7,047 nucleotides of DNA from an uncultured Eubacteriales bacterium (GTDB lineage Bacteria; Bacillota; Clostridia; Oscillospirales; UMGS1783): the NCBI GenBank assembly GCA_900555065.1, contig USJY01000068.1:1-7047 (forward strand). The letters run 5' to 3'. Below are positions 1 through 7,047 of this stretch, piece by piece (the stretch's first letter is position 1; each line of letters starts with the position of its first letter). A program made the position numbers and the translations under genes. The notes under the pieces were generated by a model. It saw nothing but the letters and a program-made list of their open reading frames with translations. It was not told the DNA's origin and did not search any database.

Positions 1-302
1 CCGGGATGGGCTCGGCAGAAATCGAGCACAATGTCGATTTGCTCCGCGCTGCCTAGAAACCCGGAGTAGACCGCGTCAAAACGCACGCCCAGCCTGTCCC
101 AGCCGGCGGCGTATTCGCGCATGTGCGCGGTAAAGTCGGCAAAGGTGAAGGAGGGGTAGCCCGTGTGCGCGCAGAGCACCGCGGTAGGGAGCGGACAGAC
201 CTGCACGCCCATGGCGGAGATGACCGGGATGGCGACAGTCAGCGAACAGCGGCCAAAGCCGGACAGGTCATTGATTGCCGCGACGCGCTTCGGCACCGTC
301 AT
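1..302 (-). CDS. pdxY: Pyridoxamine/pyridoxal kinase, N-terminal 100 residues (runs off left edge)
   Basis: This gene encodes a ribokinase-fold B6-vitamer kinase, which phosphorylates pyridoxal, pyridoxamine or pyridoxine with ATP in the cytoplasm for pyridoxal-phosphate salvage. The minus strand is open from ATG at 302 to the edge and reads MTVPKRVAAINDLSGFGRCS, then PLPTAV (37-42), HTGYPS (46-51) and YSGFLGS (79-85). These are the signature segments of the clostridial pyridoxamine kinase group. NDLSGFGR lies in the first strand and loop that help form the substrate pocket. The family is about 270-290 residues long, so roughly a third is present; the ATP-binding C-terminal part lies outside the window. 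An AAAGGTGG-like ribosome site sits about 7 nt upstream of the ATG. The gene points away from the rest of the window and is not part of the ATPase operon. PdxK versus PdxY specificity cannot be settled from this fragment. Confidence 0.88.
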   Translation of the reverse strand, partial: MTVPKRVAAINDLSGFGRCSLTVAIPVISAMGVQVCPLPTAVLCAHTGYPSFTFADFTAHMREYAAGWDRLGVRFDAVYSGFLGSAEQIDIVLDFCRAHP

Positions 303-345
303 TTCCGATTCCACCTTTCCGAAATTTTATAACGCTTAATTTAGT

Positions 346-374
346 ATAATACTATACATACATAAAAAATGCAA
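346..374 (-). promoter_or_regulatory. Probable sigma-A promoter of the pyridoxamine kinase gene
   Basis: Read on the minus strand, TTGCAT (369-374) is followed after 17 nt by TATTAT (346-351), giving a -10 box with five of six consensus bases and a weaker -35 (three of six). The start of transcription would fall near 339, leaving a leader of about 37 nt before the ATG at 302. This is the only AT-rich patch upstream of that gene. The symmetrical sequence TAGTATTATACTA also offers TATACT as an alternative -10, with a poorer spacing of 20 nt. Confidence 0.5.
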
Positions 375-443
375 GAGCGACTTGCCTTCTCCACCCTGCG
401 CAGGCATGATCTCTGCATGCGAAAAAGACGCTCGGACAGCGCC

Positions 444-515
444 GGCGGGGGTTAAGGGCCGGACGCATTCAGGCGGGGGAAAGGGCCGGGCGCATGCAGG
501 CGGGGGAAAGGGCGG
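444..515. repeat. GC-rich tandem repeat, about 27-bp unit, 2.6 copies
   Basis: The unit begins GGCGGGGG, then an A/T-containing triplet or quartet, then GGGCCGG, then a CGCATnCA segment. Copy 1 is 444-471 (28 nt), copy 2 is 472-498 (27 nt) and a partial third copy starts at 499 and decays after GGCGGGGGAAAGGGC. Copies 1 and 2 differ at only a few positions. The repeat lies in the spacer between two divergent promoters and is not within a credible gene. It may be slippage-prone satellite sequence; no regulatory role is visible. Confidence 0.75.
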
Positions 516-599
516 CGCCCGCGTCTGAAAGGCGCTTTTGGCGCGCAGGGTGAGGCCAGGTTGTAAACGCCCATTATACGGCGCACCGACCGGCTTCGG

Positions 600-628
600 T
601 TGACAAGGACGCCGTTTCCCGGTATACT
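600..628 (+). promoter_or_regulatory. Strong sigma-A promoter for the 83-residue membrane protein gene
   Basis: A perfect -35 box TTGACA (600-605) is followed after exactly 17 nt by TATACT (623-628), five of six for a -10. Transcription would begin near 635, giving a leader of about 30 nt that contains the AGGAGG ribosome site (654-659). The short inverted repeat ACCG-GCTT-CGGT (589-600) abuts the -35 box and could be a protein-binding site, but it is too short to claim. Confidence 0.8.
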
Positions 629-664
629 GATAACTAATAATCACAACGGACACAGGAGGCGCGT

Positions 665-916
665 ATGGGACGAAAACGGACGATACAGTTTGGCATGGAC
701 GTGGTTGCGATCGTGATCGCCGTGCTCGGCGTAGCCGAGATCATTCCACGTGGCATTGGATTTGCGGCGGCAATTTGCCTTTTGGCGGCGGTTCTGTTCT
801 GGAACGGGATCGACGCGCTGCGGGAAAAGCGCAAAGCGTACGCGGTGGTCATGATGCTGTTCGGCGCGGTGATGGCCGGGTTTGCGATTACCGTATATCT
901 GCTTCCGCTGTTCTGA
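665..916 (+). CDS. Small membrane protein of unknown function, three predicted helices
   Basis: I do not recognise this 83-residue protein. It starts at ATG 665, 5 nt after AGGAGG, and begins MGRKRTIQFGMDVV, a short basic N-terminus that would stay in the cytoplasm. Three hydrophobic segments follow: about 11-28, 30-49 and 58-82. A charged loop, ALREKRKAY, lies at 51-59 between the second and third. The positive-inside rule puts both the N-terminus and this loop in the cytoplasm, leaving a very short outer turn around IIPRG. There is no signal-peptidase site, cysteine pair or catalytic motif. It has its own strong promoter and is followed by a strong hairpin, so it is probably a monocistronic unit separate from the downstream ATPase operon. 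Good signals upstream and downstream make it a credible gene; its role is unknown. Confidence 0.75.
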   Translation: MGRKRTIQFGMDVVAIVIAVLGVAEIIPRGIGFAAAICLLAAVLFWNGIDALREKRKAYAVVMMLFGAVMAGFAITVYLLPLF

Positions 917-930
917 TTCTTATCTGCCAG

Positions 931-998
931 GGCACGCCCGGCGCCGCATTGGCGGCGCCGGGCGTGCCGCATTTCTGCGCCAGGGGTGTTTTTTTTTT
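931..998 (+). terminator. Hairpin with T10 run downstream of the small membrane protein gene
   Basis: GGCACGCCCGGCGCCGC (931-947) pairs perfectly with GCGGCGCCGGGCGTGCC (952-968) around a 4-nt loop ATTG. This gives a 17-bp, almost entirely GC stem beginning 14 nt after the stop codon. The uninterrupted T10 (989-998) lies 20 nt beyond the stem rather than directly against it, with only ATTT nearby. Termination is therefore likely but the geometry is not canonical. It insulates the small gene from the ATPase operon. Confidence 0.72.
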
Positions 999-1064
999 CG
1001 CGCGGCAGAACGCTGGAAAACACTTTTTTTTGTCCTGTATATTTGCCGCGTATTATTAAATAGG

Positions 1065-1127
1065 AAGGAGGGCTTGGAACTAGAAAAACCGGCCTTGCGG
1101 CCGCTTAAATCGCGCGTTCTTTATTGA
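1065..1127 (+). other. Orphan Shine-Dalgarno site with a 17-codon TTG frame
   Basis: AAGGAGG (1065-1071) is a full match to the anti-Shine-Dalgarno sequence but no proper gene follows. The only in-range start is TTG at 1074, just 2 nt away, opening a 17-residue frame LELEKPALRPLKSRVLY that ends at TGA 1125-1127. The stop lies inside the -35 box of the ATPase promoter. The short spacing and lack of a good promoter argue against efficient translation. It may be the remnant of a lost gene start, a leader peptide, or chance. Confidence 0.25.
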
Positions 1128-1152
1128 CACCCATTTTTGATTGACGTATAAT
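1124..1152 (+). promoter_or_regulatory. Consensus sigma-A promoter of the V-ATPase operon
   Basis: TTGACA (1124-1129), a 17-nt spacer and TATAAT (1147-1152) make an exact match to both consensus hexamers at the optimal spacing. Transcription should start near 1159, about 50 nt before the first ATG of the operon. The position, just upstream of the first ATPase gene and after the preceding hairpin, makes it the evident operon promoter. A 6-bp direct repeat AAGCGT (1161-1166 and 1169-1174) lies immediately downstream of the predicted start. Nothing else resembling an operator is visible. Confidence 0.9.
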
Positions 1153-1209
1153 TTGTATTAAAGCGTTTAAGCGTACATTATAGTTTTATGAAAAAGCAGG
1201 GGTGATTTC

Positions 1210-1521
1210 ATGGCGCAGGATGCGATTTCGGCAGTGAAAGAGGCTGAAAAAAGAGCGGACGCTATCGAGCGGGAAGGCGCGCTGGAGGCGGACCGGCTCG
1301 TAGAGGACGCCCTGCAGGCGGCGCAGGCGCGCAAGGAAGAAATCAGCCGGAACGCCGAAGCCGAAGCGCAGCGGATTCTGGGCCGCGCAAAGGAAGAGGC
1401 CGCGGCGATCCAGCAGGAGGCCGAGGCCGAAGCACAGCGGCTGTCGGCCGGGCTTGCGGAGCAGGCGGCCGCCCGCCGCGGCGATGCGATAGACGCTGTG
1501 AAGCGCCTGCTTTTCGCCTGA
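1210..1521 (+). CDS. ntpF: V/A-type ATPase peripheral stalk subunit H (E. hirae NtpF / G-type subunit)
   Basis: This is the 103-residue small peripheral stalk subunit, called H, G or NtpF in different naming systems. It pairs with subunit E in a long coiled coil that holds the catalytic head against the membrane subunit I. The start ATG 1210 follows AGGGGTGAT (1198-1206) by 3 nt. The protein is almost all helix and very rich in Ala, Glu and Arg, with no membrane segment. The segment AEAEAQR occurs at 49-55 and again at 71-77, exactly 22 residues or two hendecads apart, fitting the 11-residue right-handed coiled coil known for E/G stalks. It is the first gene of the operon, 39 nt before subunit I, as in the ntp cluster. 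Its low-complexity sequence makes the family call depend partly on context. Confidence 0.85.
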   Translation: MAQDAISAVKEAEKRADAIEREGALEADRLVEDALQAAQARKEEISRNAEAEAQRILGRAKEEAAAIQQEAEAEAQRLSAGLAEQAAARRGDAIDAVKRLLFA

Positions 1522-1560
1522 TACGGATATACCGACCGCAGTAGAAAGGAGGGACGCCGT

Positions 1561-4051
<2,491 letters not shown>

Positions 4052-4076
4052 AGGGCGGACTTGTCCATGCGGCCGG

Positions 4077-4101
4077 CGGCGCGCATACCCATGCCGCGCC
4101 G
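4077..4101 (+). other. Strong RNA hairpin in the K-E intercistronic gap
   Basis: CGGCGC (4077-4082) pairs with GCGCCG (4096-4101) and GCAT (4083-4086) pairs with ATGC (4091-4094), leaving one bulged C (4095) and a 4-nt loop ACCC. This is a 10-bp stem. There is no T-tract after it, so it is not a normal intrinsic terminator. It begins 26 nt after the K stop codon and ends 18 nt before the ribosome site of E. An mRNA-stability or processing role for the upstream H-I-K message is inference. Confidence 0.55.
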
Positions 4102-4131
4102 GAGAATGGTATACAGGTTAGGAGAGCTGAC

Positions 4132-4728
4132 ATGACAGGACTTGAGAAGATCGTCAACCAAATCATCGCTGAAGCGGAGGACGCTGCCCGCCGTGCGCAC
4201 GAGGACGCGCAGGCGCGCGCGGACAAGATCCGCGATACCGCGGAGGCCGACGGCAGACAGCGCGAAACGCAGATCCTCGCCCAGGCCGAGGCGGACGCCG
4301 CCCAGGTTCTGGAGGGTGCGCGGGCCGGCGCGGACCTCATCAAGCGCCGCCGTCTGCTGCGGACGCGCCAGCAGCTCATCGCGCAGACGCTCGATATGGC
4401 GCGGGAGAGTTTTTACGCGCTGGACGACGCCGCATACTTTCAGACCATCTGCGATATGATCGGCCGGTACGCCTATGCGCAGGCGGGCCGGATCGCGTTC
4501 AACCAGCGGGATCTGGGCCGGCTTCCGGAGGATTTTGCCGATCAGATCGCGCAGGCGCTCGCCGGCAAACCGGGCGCGGCTCTGTCCATAGACGAAAACC
4601 CGCGCGCCATGGACGGCGGGTTCGTGCTCATCTACGGCGATATTGAGGAGAACTGCTCCTTTGAAGCGCTGTTCGACGCCCAAAAGGACCGGCTGCAGGA
4701 CGAGGTGCGCGCGCTGCTGTTCGGATAA
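4132..4728 (+). CDS. ntpE: V/A-type ATPase peripheral stalk subunit E
   Basis: Subunit E (198 residues, usual length) forms the peripheral stalk with the small subunit H and its globular end grips the catalytic A/B head. The start ATG 4132 follows AGGAGAG (4120-4126) by 5 nt. Residues 1 to about 85 are a charged Ala/Glu/Arg-rich coiled coil (for example AEAEDAARR from 13 and AEADAAQV from 52). The remainder is the globular C-terminal domain. The family hallmark near the end is DGGFVLIYGDIEENCSFEAL (161-180), closely resembling the GGF-x-L-x-YGDIE-x-N-x-SFEAL pattern of bacterial and archaeal E subunits. It follows an 80-nt gap after K and is 13 nt before C. No anomaly is seen. Confidence 0.95.
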   Translation: MTGLEKIVNQIIAEAEDAARRAHEDAQARADKIRDTAEADGRQRETQILAQAEADAAQVLEGARAGADLIKRRRLLRTRQQLIAQTLDMARESFYALDDAAYFQTICDMIGRYAYAQAGRIAFNQRDLGRLPEDFADQIAQALAGKPGAALSIDENPRAMDGGFVLIYGDIEENCSFEALFDAQKDRLQDEVRALLFG

Positions 4729-4733
4729 AGGGG
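4728..4733 (+). promoter_or_regulatory. Ribosome binding site fixing the subunit C start
   Basis: AAGGGG (4728-4733) immediately follows the subunit E stop and stands 8 nt before ATG 4742. The same frame stays open upstream to another ATG at 4643 inside subunit E, but that start has no comparable site. It would also add 33 residues of out-of-frame E sequence unlike the family, so 4742 is the real start. Confidence 0.8.
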
Positions 4734-4741
4734 AAACGCTT

Positions 4742-5710
4742 ATGGCTAAACAGGAACAATATATCTATGCGGTCACCCGAATCCGGTACCGCGAGATGCA
4801 GCTTCTGCGCGGCGGGGATATGGAGCAGCTGCTCGCCTGTCCGGACCTGGACGCCGCGCTGCGGTTTCTCGCCGAGCGCGGCTGGAGCGACGGGGACGGT
4901 ACCGTCGAAGGGCTGCTTGCGGAACAGAGGCGGCAGCTGTGGTCCTTGCTGCGCGAGCTTGTGAAGGATATGCGCGCGTTCGATGTGTTTTTGTGCCTCA
5001 ACGACTTTCACAACCTGAAAGCGGCTGTGAAACAGGCCGTGTTCCCGGACGACGGCGCGCACATCTATATGGACGACTGCACCGTGCCGGTGGACCTGAT
5101 CAAACGGGTTCTGGCAAACGGGGATTATACGCGCCTGCCCGACGGGATGCGGGACGCGGCCAGGGAGGCGCTGACCGTCCTGCGCGAGACCGGCGACGGG
5201 CAGATGTGCGACGCCATTGTCGACCGCGCCGGGCTTATGGAGCTGTGCCGCATGGGCAAAGAGAGCGGTTACCCGCTGTTCGACACGTACGCGCAGCATA
5301 TGACGGCCGTGGCGAACATAAAGACCGCGGTGCGCGCCTGCCGTATGGGGAAGCCGCGCGCCTTTCTCGACAAGGCCCTCGCGCCCTGCGAATACGTCAG
5401 CGCGGACCGGCTGGCAGACGCCGCTTCGCGCGGCATGGACGAGATATGCGCCTGCGTAAAAAGCACGCGTTACAGCGGCGCTGCGGAGGCGCTGCGCGAG
5501 TCGCCTTCGGCCTTTGAGCGCTACTGCGACAATCAGCTGATCGAGCTGATCAAGCCGCAGAAGAGCAATTATTTCGGCCTGGAGCCGATTGCGGCCTATC
5601 TGCTCGCGCGGGAAAACGAGATCAAGACGGTGCGTTTGATCCTCTACGGCAAGCGCAGCGGGATCGACGACAGCGTCATCCGCGAGAGATTGAGGGATAT
5701 GTATGTATAA
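4742..5710 (+). CDS. ntpC: V/A-type ATPase central stalk subunit C (AC39/d family)
   Basis: Subunit C (322 residues, normal for the vATP-synt_AC39 family) is the socket between the central D/F shaft and the top of the K ring, transmitting rotation to the membrane sector. It is soluble and mainly helical. It begins MAKQEQYIYAVTRIRYREMQ, the usual N-terminus in which a YIYAVTRIR-type segment precedes the conserved E-MQLL stretch. Further family segments are FDVFLCLNDFHNLKAAVKQ and, near the C-terminus, ENEIKTVRLI (291-300) followed by LYGKRSGI. The start at 4742 is set by an AAGGGG site. Its stop TAA (5708-5710) overlaps the start of F by 8 nt, so the two rotor-stalk genes are probably translationally coupled. 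Confidence 0.95.
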   Translation: MAKQEQYIYAVTRIRYREMQLLRGGDMEQLLACPDLDAALRFLAERGWSDGDGTVEGLLAEQRRQLWSLLRELVKDMRAFDVFLCLNDFHNLKAAVKQAVFPDDGAHIYMDDCTVPVDLIKRVLANGDYTRLPDGMRDAAREALTVLRETGDGQMCDAIVDRAGLMELCRMGKESGYPLFDTYAQHMTAVANIKTAVRACRMGKPRAFLDKALAPCEYVSADRLADAASRGMDEICACVKSTRYSGAAEALRESPSAFERYCDNQLIELIKPQKSNYFGLEPIAAYLLARENEIKTVRLILYGKRSGIDDSVIRERLRDMYV

Positions 5711-6023
5711 GATTGCAGTGATCGGCGACCGGGACAGCATATACGGGTTTGCGACGCTGGGGCTGGACGTCTACCCCGCGGACGACGAGCAGACCGGCAG
5801 AACGCTGTTCCGCAGGATTGTGGAGGGCGAGTATGCGGTTGCATATATTACGGAAAAGCTCGCCGCAGAACTCGCCGATGAAATTGAAAAGCTTCGTTTC
5901 AGGCCCCTGCCCGCCGTGATTCTGATCCCCGGCGTGTCCGGCAACACCGGCTTGGGGATCCAGAACGTCAGGAGTTCTGTGGAGAAGGCGGTCGGAAGCG
6001 ATATTATATTCGGCGAGCAATAG
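5703..6023 (+). CDS. ntpG: V/A-type ATPase central stalk subunit F (E. hirae NtpG)
   Basis: This 106-residue protein is central-stalk subunit F, named NtpG in E. hirae and AtpF in many genomes. It binds the D subunit inside the A/B head and modulates ATPase activity. It opens with MYKIAVIGDRDSIYGFATLG, a Rossmann-like strand followed by the conserved GDRDS-x-YGF turn. It carries IPGVSGNTG (75-83) and ends with the family-typical VEKAVGSDIIFGE. ATG 5703 lies inside the last codons of C and follows GAGGGA (5692-5697) by 5 nt. The stop is TAG at 6021-6023. Length and motifs match the family, and its place between C and A is the standard one. Confidence 0.96.
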   Translation: MYKIAVIGDRDSIYGFATLGLDVYPADDEQTGRTLFRRIVEGEYAVAYITEKLAAELADEIEKLRFRPLPAVILIPGVSGNTGLGIQNVRSSVEKAVGSDIIFGEQ

Positions 6024-6039
6024 CCGGACGATCCGGGAC

Positions 6040-6067
6040 GCGCAGGACGGGCGGAACCCGTTCGCGC
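6040..6067 (+). other. Strong RNA hairpin in the F-A intercistronic gap
   Basis: GCGC (6040-6043) pairs with GCGC (6064-6067) and GGACGGG (6045-6051) pairs with CCCGTTC (6057-6063, one G-U pair). A6044 is bulged and the loop is CGGAA (6052-6056), giving an 11-bp stem. No T-tract follows. It starts 17 nt after the F stop and ends 20 nt before the AGGTGAG ribosome site of A. It resembles the K-E hairpin in size, single bulge and placement; function is inferred only. Confidence 0.55.
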
Positions 6068-6098
6068 CAAGCGATAAAAGAAGGAACAGGTGAGATAT

Positions 6099-7047
6099 AT
6101 GAGCACTGGCACCATTAAAAAAGTAGCCGGCCCGCTGGTGATTGCGGAGGGGATGCGCGATGCGAATATGTTCGACGTCGTCCGCGTCAGCTCCCAGCGC
6201 CTGATCGGTGAGATTATCGAGATGCACGGCGACGAGGCGTCGGTCCAGGTCTATGAGGAGACTTCCGGCCTCGGCCCCGGCGAGCCCGTCGAGTCGACCG
6301 GCGCGCCGCTGAGCGTGGAGCTCGGCCCGGGCCTGATCGGCAGCATCTTCGACGGGATCCAGCGCCCGCTGGAGGCCATCCGCGCCGTCAGCGGCAACAA
6401 CCTGCACCGCGGCGTGGAAGTCGCGTCCCTCAACCGCGAAGCGGTCTGGCATTTTGTGCCCACTGTGAAAGCGGGCGACGCCGTCGTGCCCGGCGACATC
6501 ATCGGCACGGTGCTGGAGAGCAAGATAATCACGCACAGGATTATGGTCCCTGTCGGGATTGAGGGCACGGTCGAGAAGATTGAAGAGGGCGATTATACCA
6601 TTACCCAGACCGTCGCCGTCATCCGTACGCAGGACGGGCCGCGCGACGTGACCCTCATGCAGAAGTGGCCGGTCCGCAGGGGCCGCCCCTACCGCAGAAA
6701 GCTGACCCCCGATATTCCGCTCGTGACCGGACAGCGCGTCATAGACGTGATGTTCCCCATCGCCAAGGGCGGCACCGCCGCCGTGCCCGGCCCCTTCGGC
6801 AGCGGCAAGACGGTCGTGCAGCACCAGCTCGCCAAGTGGGCGACGGCGGACATCGTCGTATACATCGGCTGCGGCGAACGCGGCAATGAGATGACCGACG
6901 TGCTCAACGAGTTTCCAGAGCTCAAAGACCCGAAAACAGGACATTCGCTCATGGAGCGCACCGTGCTGATCGCGAACACATCCGACATGCCGGTCGCCGC
7001 GCGCGAAGCTTCGATATACACCGGCATAACCGTAGCCGAGTACTTCC
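6099..7047 (+). CDS. ntpA: V/A-type ATPase catalytic subunit A, N-terminal 316 residues (cut by right edge)
   Basis: Subunit A (also atpA) hydrolyses or makes ATP at the A/B interfaces of the head. ATG 6099 follows AGGTGAG (6088-6094) by 4 nt and the frame stays open to the window end. About 316 of the usual 585-600 residues are present. It begins [20 protein letters not shown], the beta-barrel start of A subunits. The region of roughly 110-200, with [20 protein letters not shown], is the non-homologous insert found in A but not B. The Walker A loop is GPFGSGKT (231-238), with Lys237 for phosphate binding and the characteristic Phe. [18 protein letters not shown] carries Glu260, matching the catalytic glutamate (E. 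hirae E261), and Arg261. All visible key residues are intact. The B and D genes should follow beyond the edge. Confidence 0.98.
   Translation, partial: MSTGTIKKVAGPLVIAEGMRDANMFDVVRVSSQRLIGEIIEMHGDEASVQVYEETSGLGPGEPVESTGAPLSVELGPGLIGSIFDGIQRPLEAIRAVSGNNLHRGVEVASLNREAVWHFVPTVKAGDAVVPGDIIGTVLESKIITHRIMVPVGIEGTVEKIEEGDYTITQTVAVIRTQDGPRDVTLMQKWPVRRGRPYRRKLTPDIPLVTGQRVIDVMFPIAKGGTAAVPGPFGSGKTVVQHQLAKWATADIVVYIGCGERGNEMTDVLNEFPELKDPKTGHSLMERTVLIANTSDMPVAAREASIYTGITVAEYF

Larger units (their letters stand above)
303..664. other. Intergenic region between divergent genes; no convincing gene
   Basis: This 362-nt stretch separates the minus-strand kinase from the plus-strand small membrane protein. 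The left 70 nt are AT-rich and hold the kinase promoter. The middle, about 390-560, is GC-rich and low in complexity, with a perfect 10-bp palindrome CCTGCGCAGG at 395-404 and a 27-bp tandem repeat at 444-515. The right end holds a strong plus-strand promoter. The only long reading frame across it is a proline- and arginine-rich one on the minus strand, which I reject as coding. Confidence 0.7.

Noticed and set aside
123..332. Plus-strand frame of 69 codons near the left end
   Set aside because: It lies antisense to the pyridoxamine kinase fragment, which has clear family motifs, and its product is a low-complexity Arg/Gly/Asp-rich sequence.
515..539. GCGCC/GGCGC inverted repeat followed by TTTT on the plus strand
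   Set aside because: The stem is 5 bp with an 11-nt loop, and no plus-strand gene lies upstream to be terminated.
336..653. Minus-strand frame of 105 codons with RPFPPP repeats
   Set aside because: Its repeats come from the GC-rich tandem repeat, it has no good ribosome site, and it runs across two promoters in the spacer.
1030..1056. Possible promoter TTGTCC with TATTAT upstream of the orphan ribosome site
   Set aside because: The spacing is 15 nt and the predicted start would fall almost on the Shine-Dalgarno sequence, leaving no usable leader.
1087..1102. CGGCC-TTGC-GGCCG hairpin next to an A-run, resembling a minus-strand terminator
   Set aside because: The stem is only 5 bp and no minus-strand gene ends there.
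1188..1205. Five-codon upstream frame MKKQG before subunit H
   Set aside because: It has no ribosome site of its own and its stop lies within the ribosome site of H, so chance is the simplest reading.
4643..4741. Upstream in-frame extension of subunit C from ATG 4643
   Set aside because: It lies inside subunit E and lacks a comparable ribosome site; ATG 4742 has a proper site and gives the family-typical N-terminus.

Overview
The window is an ordinary housekeeping stretch dominated by one plus-strand operon. That operon encodes a bacterial V/A-type (rotary) ATPase. The GC-rich composition, near-perfect AAGGAGG-type ribosome binding sites, consensus sigma-A promoters and close protein resemblance to clostridial and enterococcal V-ATPases point to a high-GC member of the Bacillota, probably class Clostridia and plausibly gut-associated. 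This placement is inference from the sequence alone.

Layout. Positions 1-302 hold the start of a minus-strand pyridoxamine/pyridoxal kinase gene that runs off the left edge, with a likely promoter at 346-374. Positions 303-664 hold no convincing gene; they contain that promoter, a GC-rich tandem repeat of about 27 bp (444-515) and a strong plus-strand promoter (600-628). This second promoter drives an isolated gene for an 83-residue membrane protein of unknown function (665-916), followed by a perfect 17-bp hairpin and a T10 run. A textbook TTGACA-17-TATAAT promoter (1124-1152) then precedes the ATPase operon.

The operon order is H (1210-1521), I (1561-3582), K (3575-4051), E (4132-4728), C (4742-5710), F (5703-6023) and A (6099 to the window end, cut). 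This is the order of the Enterococcus hirae ntpFIKECGA cluster, so the B and D subunit genes are expected just beyond the right edge. H and E form the peripheral stalks. I and the K ring form the membrane ion path. C and F belong to the central rotor stalk. A is the catalytic nucleotide-binding subunit. I/K and C/F overlap by 8 bases each, while the K-E and F-A gaps (80 and 75 nt) each carry a strong hairpin without a T-tract.

The most informative protein-level observation is that the K subunit keeps all five residues that bind Na+ in E. hirae NtpK, so the machine probably moves Na+ rather than H+. I see no mobile element, CRISPR array, tRNA or rRNA, and no convincing undescribed system. The items worth a second look are the intercistronic hairpins, the orphan membrane protein, the tandem repeat and an orphan Shine-Dalgarno site upstream of the operon promoter.
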